Shown here: positions 5,143 through 6,752 of the stretch, in pieces | Position numbering within the stretch: position 1 is the first letter of the stretch | Layout: the number at the start of each line of letters is the position of its first letter | Assembly (NCBI GenBank): GCA_023409675.1 | Contig: JAEYRC010000346.1 | Coordinates: 1-6,752 of the forward strand | Source of the DNA: Bacteroidota bacterium | Lineage (GTDB): Bacteria; Bacteroidota; Bacteroidia; Chitinophagales; Chitinophagaceae | Direction: 5' to 3' | DNA length: 6,752 nt | The notes under the pieces: generated by a model | Seen by the model: the letters and a program-made list of their open reading frames with translations, nothing else | Database searches by the model: none | Told to the model about the DNA's origin: nothing | Position numbers and translations under genes: made by a program

Positions 5143-6752
5143 ATGAAATTCCAGTTAAATACGCTATACAAAAATGTGCTGGGGCTGTTACTGCTGCTGT
5201 CGGCTTCCCCGATATGGGCGCAGCAGTTCAACAATGAATGGATCCGCTACGATCAGACCTATTACAAATTCAATGTCGGCGCAAAAGGACTTTATAAAAT
5301 TTCGCGGGCTGCGCTTGAGCAGGCCGGTATAGGCACTGCTGCCGTGGAAAATTTAGAACTCTGGCGGAATGGGAAACCCGTTCCTTTTTATCCTTCGGTG
5401 CCTGCAGGTCCGCTACCTGAAAATGGCTATCTCGAATTCTGGGGTGAACCCAACGACGGTGAGGCTGATGCGCCTTTGTACCGGAATCCGGCTAATCAGC
5501 ATACCAAAGACCTTAGCCTCATCTCCGACACTTCCGTTTATTTTCTCAGCGTAAACACTAACCGCTCAGGGTTTGTGGTTACCGAATCCGCAAATGATGT
5601 AGCATCGAACACCCTGCCGGCAGAGCCCTGGTTCATGCATAAGCTCAAAGTGAATTATAAGAGTAAGATCAATCCGGGTTATGCCGTTATTGTGGGAGAA
5701 TATATTTATTCCTCCTCTTATGATATTGGAGAATTTTGGTCTTCGGCCGATACCCGTCCTTCCGGCGTGTTGCGCAACACATCCACCGGTCTTCAGGTTT
5801 ACTCCAGCGGACCCGATGCCCGGCTTGAATTCGGGGCCTTTGGAAATGCGCTGAATACCCGCAACATTGAAGTTAAACTGAATGATGTTACACTGAAAGA
5901 CACCATTATGGATTATTTCAGTGAAATGAAAACTTCAGTCACTTTTCCGGTAAGTCTGATTGCTACGAATTCAGCAAAAACAGAATTCTATAATCGTTCA
6001 CCGGTAGGCACCGACCGGCTGGTGGTGTCCTATTTCAGTATCGATTATCCCAGAACCTTCAATTTCAGCAATCTTCGCAATTTTGAATTTACACTGCCGG
6101 GTAAGCAGGCAGGATATTATTTAGAGATCACCAACTTCAATTATGGCAATGTTGCTCCCGTGCTTTATGACCTCACTACCGGTATACGAAAGGTAGGGAA
6201 TATTGCACAGACCGGAAGAGTACGGTTTGCCCTTCCCGGATTTTCAGGTGATCATAAATTTGTACTGGTAAACCAGCAGGCACCTTATTCAACCACGATC
6301 ACCAGCCTTGAACCCAAAACCTTTAAGCGGTTCGACCTGACCGAAAATCAGGGTGATTATCTGATCATTACCCATCCTTCACTCTACAATGGTACCAATG
6401 GAAGAAATCCGGTAGAAGATTATGCGGCTTACCGTCGTTCTGCAGTGGGCGGTAATCATGATGTTTCGGTGGTAGATATAAATGAGCTGGTGGATCAGTT
6501 TGCTTTTGGAATTAAAAAGCATCCGCTGTCGATAAAAAACTTTCTGCGCTATGCCCGCAGTACCTATGCAAAACCGCTCCGATTTGTTTTTCTGATCGGA
6601 AGGGGAATGGCGTATAACGAATACAACATCAACCAGAAAAAACCAGAAGCAGATCTGTTGAACCTGGTACCATCATTCGGCTACCCGGCATCCGATAATT
6701 TACTCAGCAGTGCAAGCGCATCAAGTCCGATTGCGGAAACCCCCATCGGCAG
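5143..6752 (+). CDS. porU2: C25-family peptidase, likely T9SS sortase PorU2, N-terminal part (runs off the right edge)
   Basis: The reading frame is open from ATG 5143 to the window end (536 codons plus two bases). Residues 1-26 form a signal peptide with a leucine-rich core (LGLLLLLSAS) ending in WA before QQ. The first part (about 33-140) has the N-terminal pattern of PorU-like proteins: YYKFNVGAKGLYKIS, then GYLEFWGEPNDGE, then DTSVYFLSVN. A beta-rich region follows to about 400. The gingipain-type catalytic domain begins near DYLIITHPSL (405-414), with VVDINELVDQFAFG at 443-456, FVFLIGRG at 481-488, PSFGYPASDNLL from 510, and ETPIG at the end, aligning with the RgpB stretch before its GHG motif. 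The catalytic His and Cys should lie just past the edge, so activity cannot be tested here. Canonical PorU cleaves the C-terminal signal of T9SS cargo and attaches A-LPS; the same role for PorU2 is inferred. It is co-oriented with porV2, 9 bp away. Confidence 0.82.
   Translation, partial: MKFQLNTLYKNVLGLLLLLSASPIWAQQFNNEWIRYDQTYYKFNVGAKGLYKISRAALEQAGIGTAAVENLELWRNGKPVPFYPSVPAGPLPENGYLEFWGEPNDGEADAPLYRNPANQHTKDLSLISDTSVYFLSVNTNRSGFVVTESANDVASNTLPAEPWFMHKLKVNYKSKINPGYAVIVGEYIYSSSYDIGEFWSSADTRPSGVLRNTSTGLQVYSSGPDARLEFGAFGNALNTRNIEVKLNDVTLKDTIMDYFSEMKTSVTFPVSLIATNSAKTEFYNRSPVGTDRLVVSYFSIDYPRTFNFSNLRNFEFTLPGKQAGYYLEITNFNYGNVAPVLYDLTTGIRKVGNIAQTGRVRFALPGFSGDHKFVLVNQQAPYSTTITSLEPKTFKRFDLTENQGDYLIITHPSLYNGTNGRNPVEDYAAYRRSAVGGNHDVSVVDINELVDQFAFGIKKHPLSIKNFLRYARSTYAKPLRFVFLIGRGMAYNEYNINQKKPEADLLNLVPSFGYPASDNLLSSASASSPIAETPIG

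Noticed and set aside
1..6752. CRISPR array, insertion sequence, tRNA or phage element
   Set aside because: No regularly spaced repeats, terminal inverted repeats, transposase motifs or tRNA cloverleaf sequences were found. Almost all of the window is explained by five ordinary genes.

Overview
The window looks like chromosomal DNA of a Bacteroidota bacterium. The grounds are a PorV-type outer-membrane protein followed directly by a C25 (gingipain/PorU-like) peptidase, which is a type IX secretion system (T9SS) signature confined to that phylum. In addition, no gene start has a clear Shine-Dalgarno sequence, and TAnnTTTG-type -7 promoter elements occur in the intergenic gaps. A heterotroph from the Chitinophagales/Sphingobacteriales/Cytophagales side of the phylum is my inference; the sequence does not settle the genus.

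Left part (1-2454): a cyanophycin module. A 5'-partial cyanophycin synthetase gene (cphA) runs leftwards out of the window. It shows the N-terminal domain and most of the ATP-grasp domain. Across a 290-bp gap, the complete cyanophycinase gene (cphB) runs rightwards. Together they would make and break down the Asp-Arg storage polymer cyanophycin: CphA polymerises aspartate and arginine using ATP, and CphB releases beta-Asp-Arg dipeptides. The enzyme that would split the dipeptide (isoaspartyl dipeptidase) is not in the window. The shared gap holds a candidate cphB promoter, two short inverted repeats and an 8-bp direct repeat spaced 30 bp apart.

Middle (2463-3752): tyrS, a complete tyrosyl-tRNA synthetase gene on the minus strand. 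It converges on cphB with only 8 bp between the stop codons.

Right part (4021-6752): divergent from tyrS across a 268-bp gap, a porV2-like gene is followed after 9 bp by a porU2-like gene that runs out of the window. The pair forms an apparent operon. By analogy with PorU/PorV, it would be a cell-surface sortase and its outer-membrane anchor, acting on T9SS cargo. The PorU2 catalytic His and Cys are expected beyond the window's right edge, so its activity cannot be judged here.

I found no RNA genes, mobile elements, CRISPR arrays or clearly broken genes. Nothing here is convincingly a new system. The points most worth a second look are the divergent cyanophycin pair in a Bacteroidota, a substitution at a reported substrate-binding position of the cyanophycinase, the intergenic repeats, and the poorly characterised PorV2/PorU2 pair.
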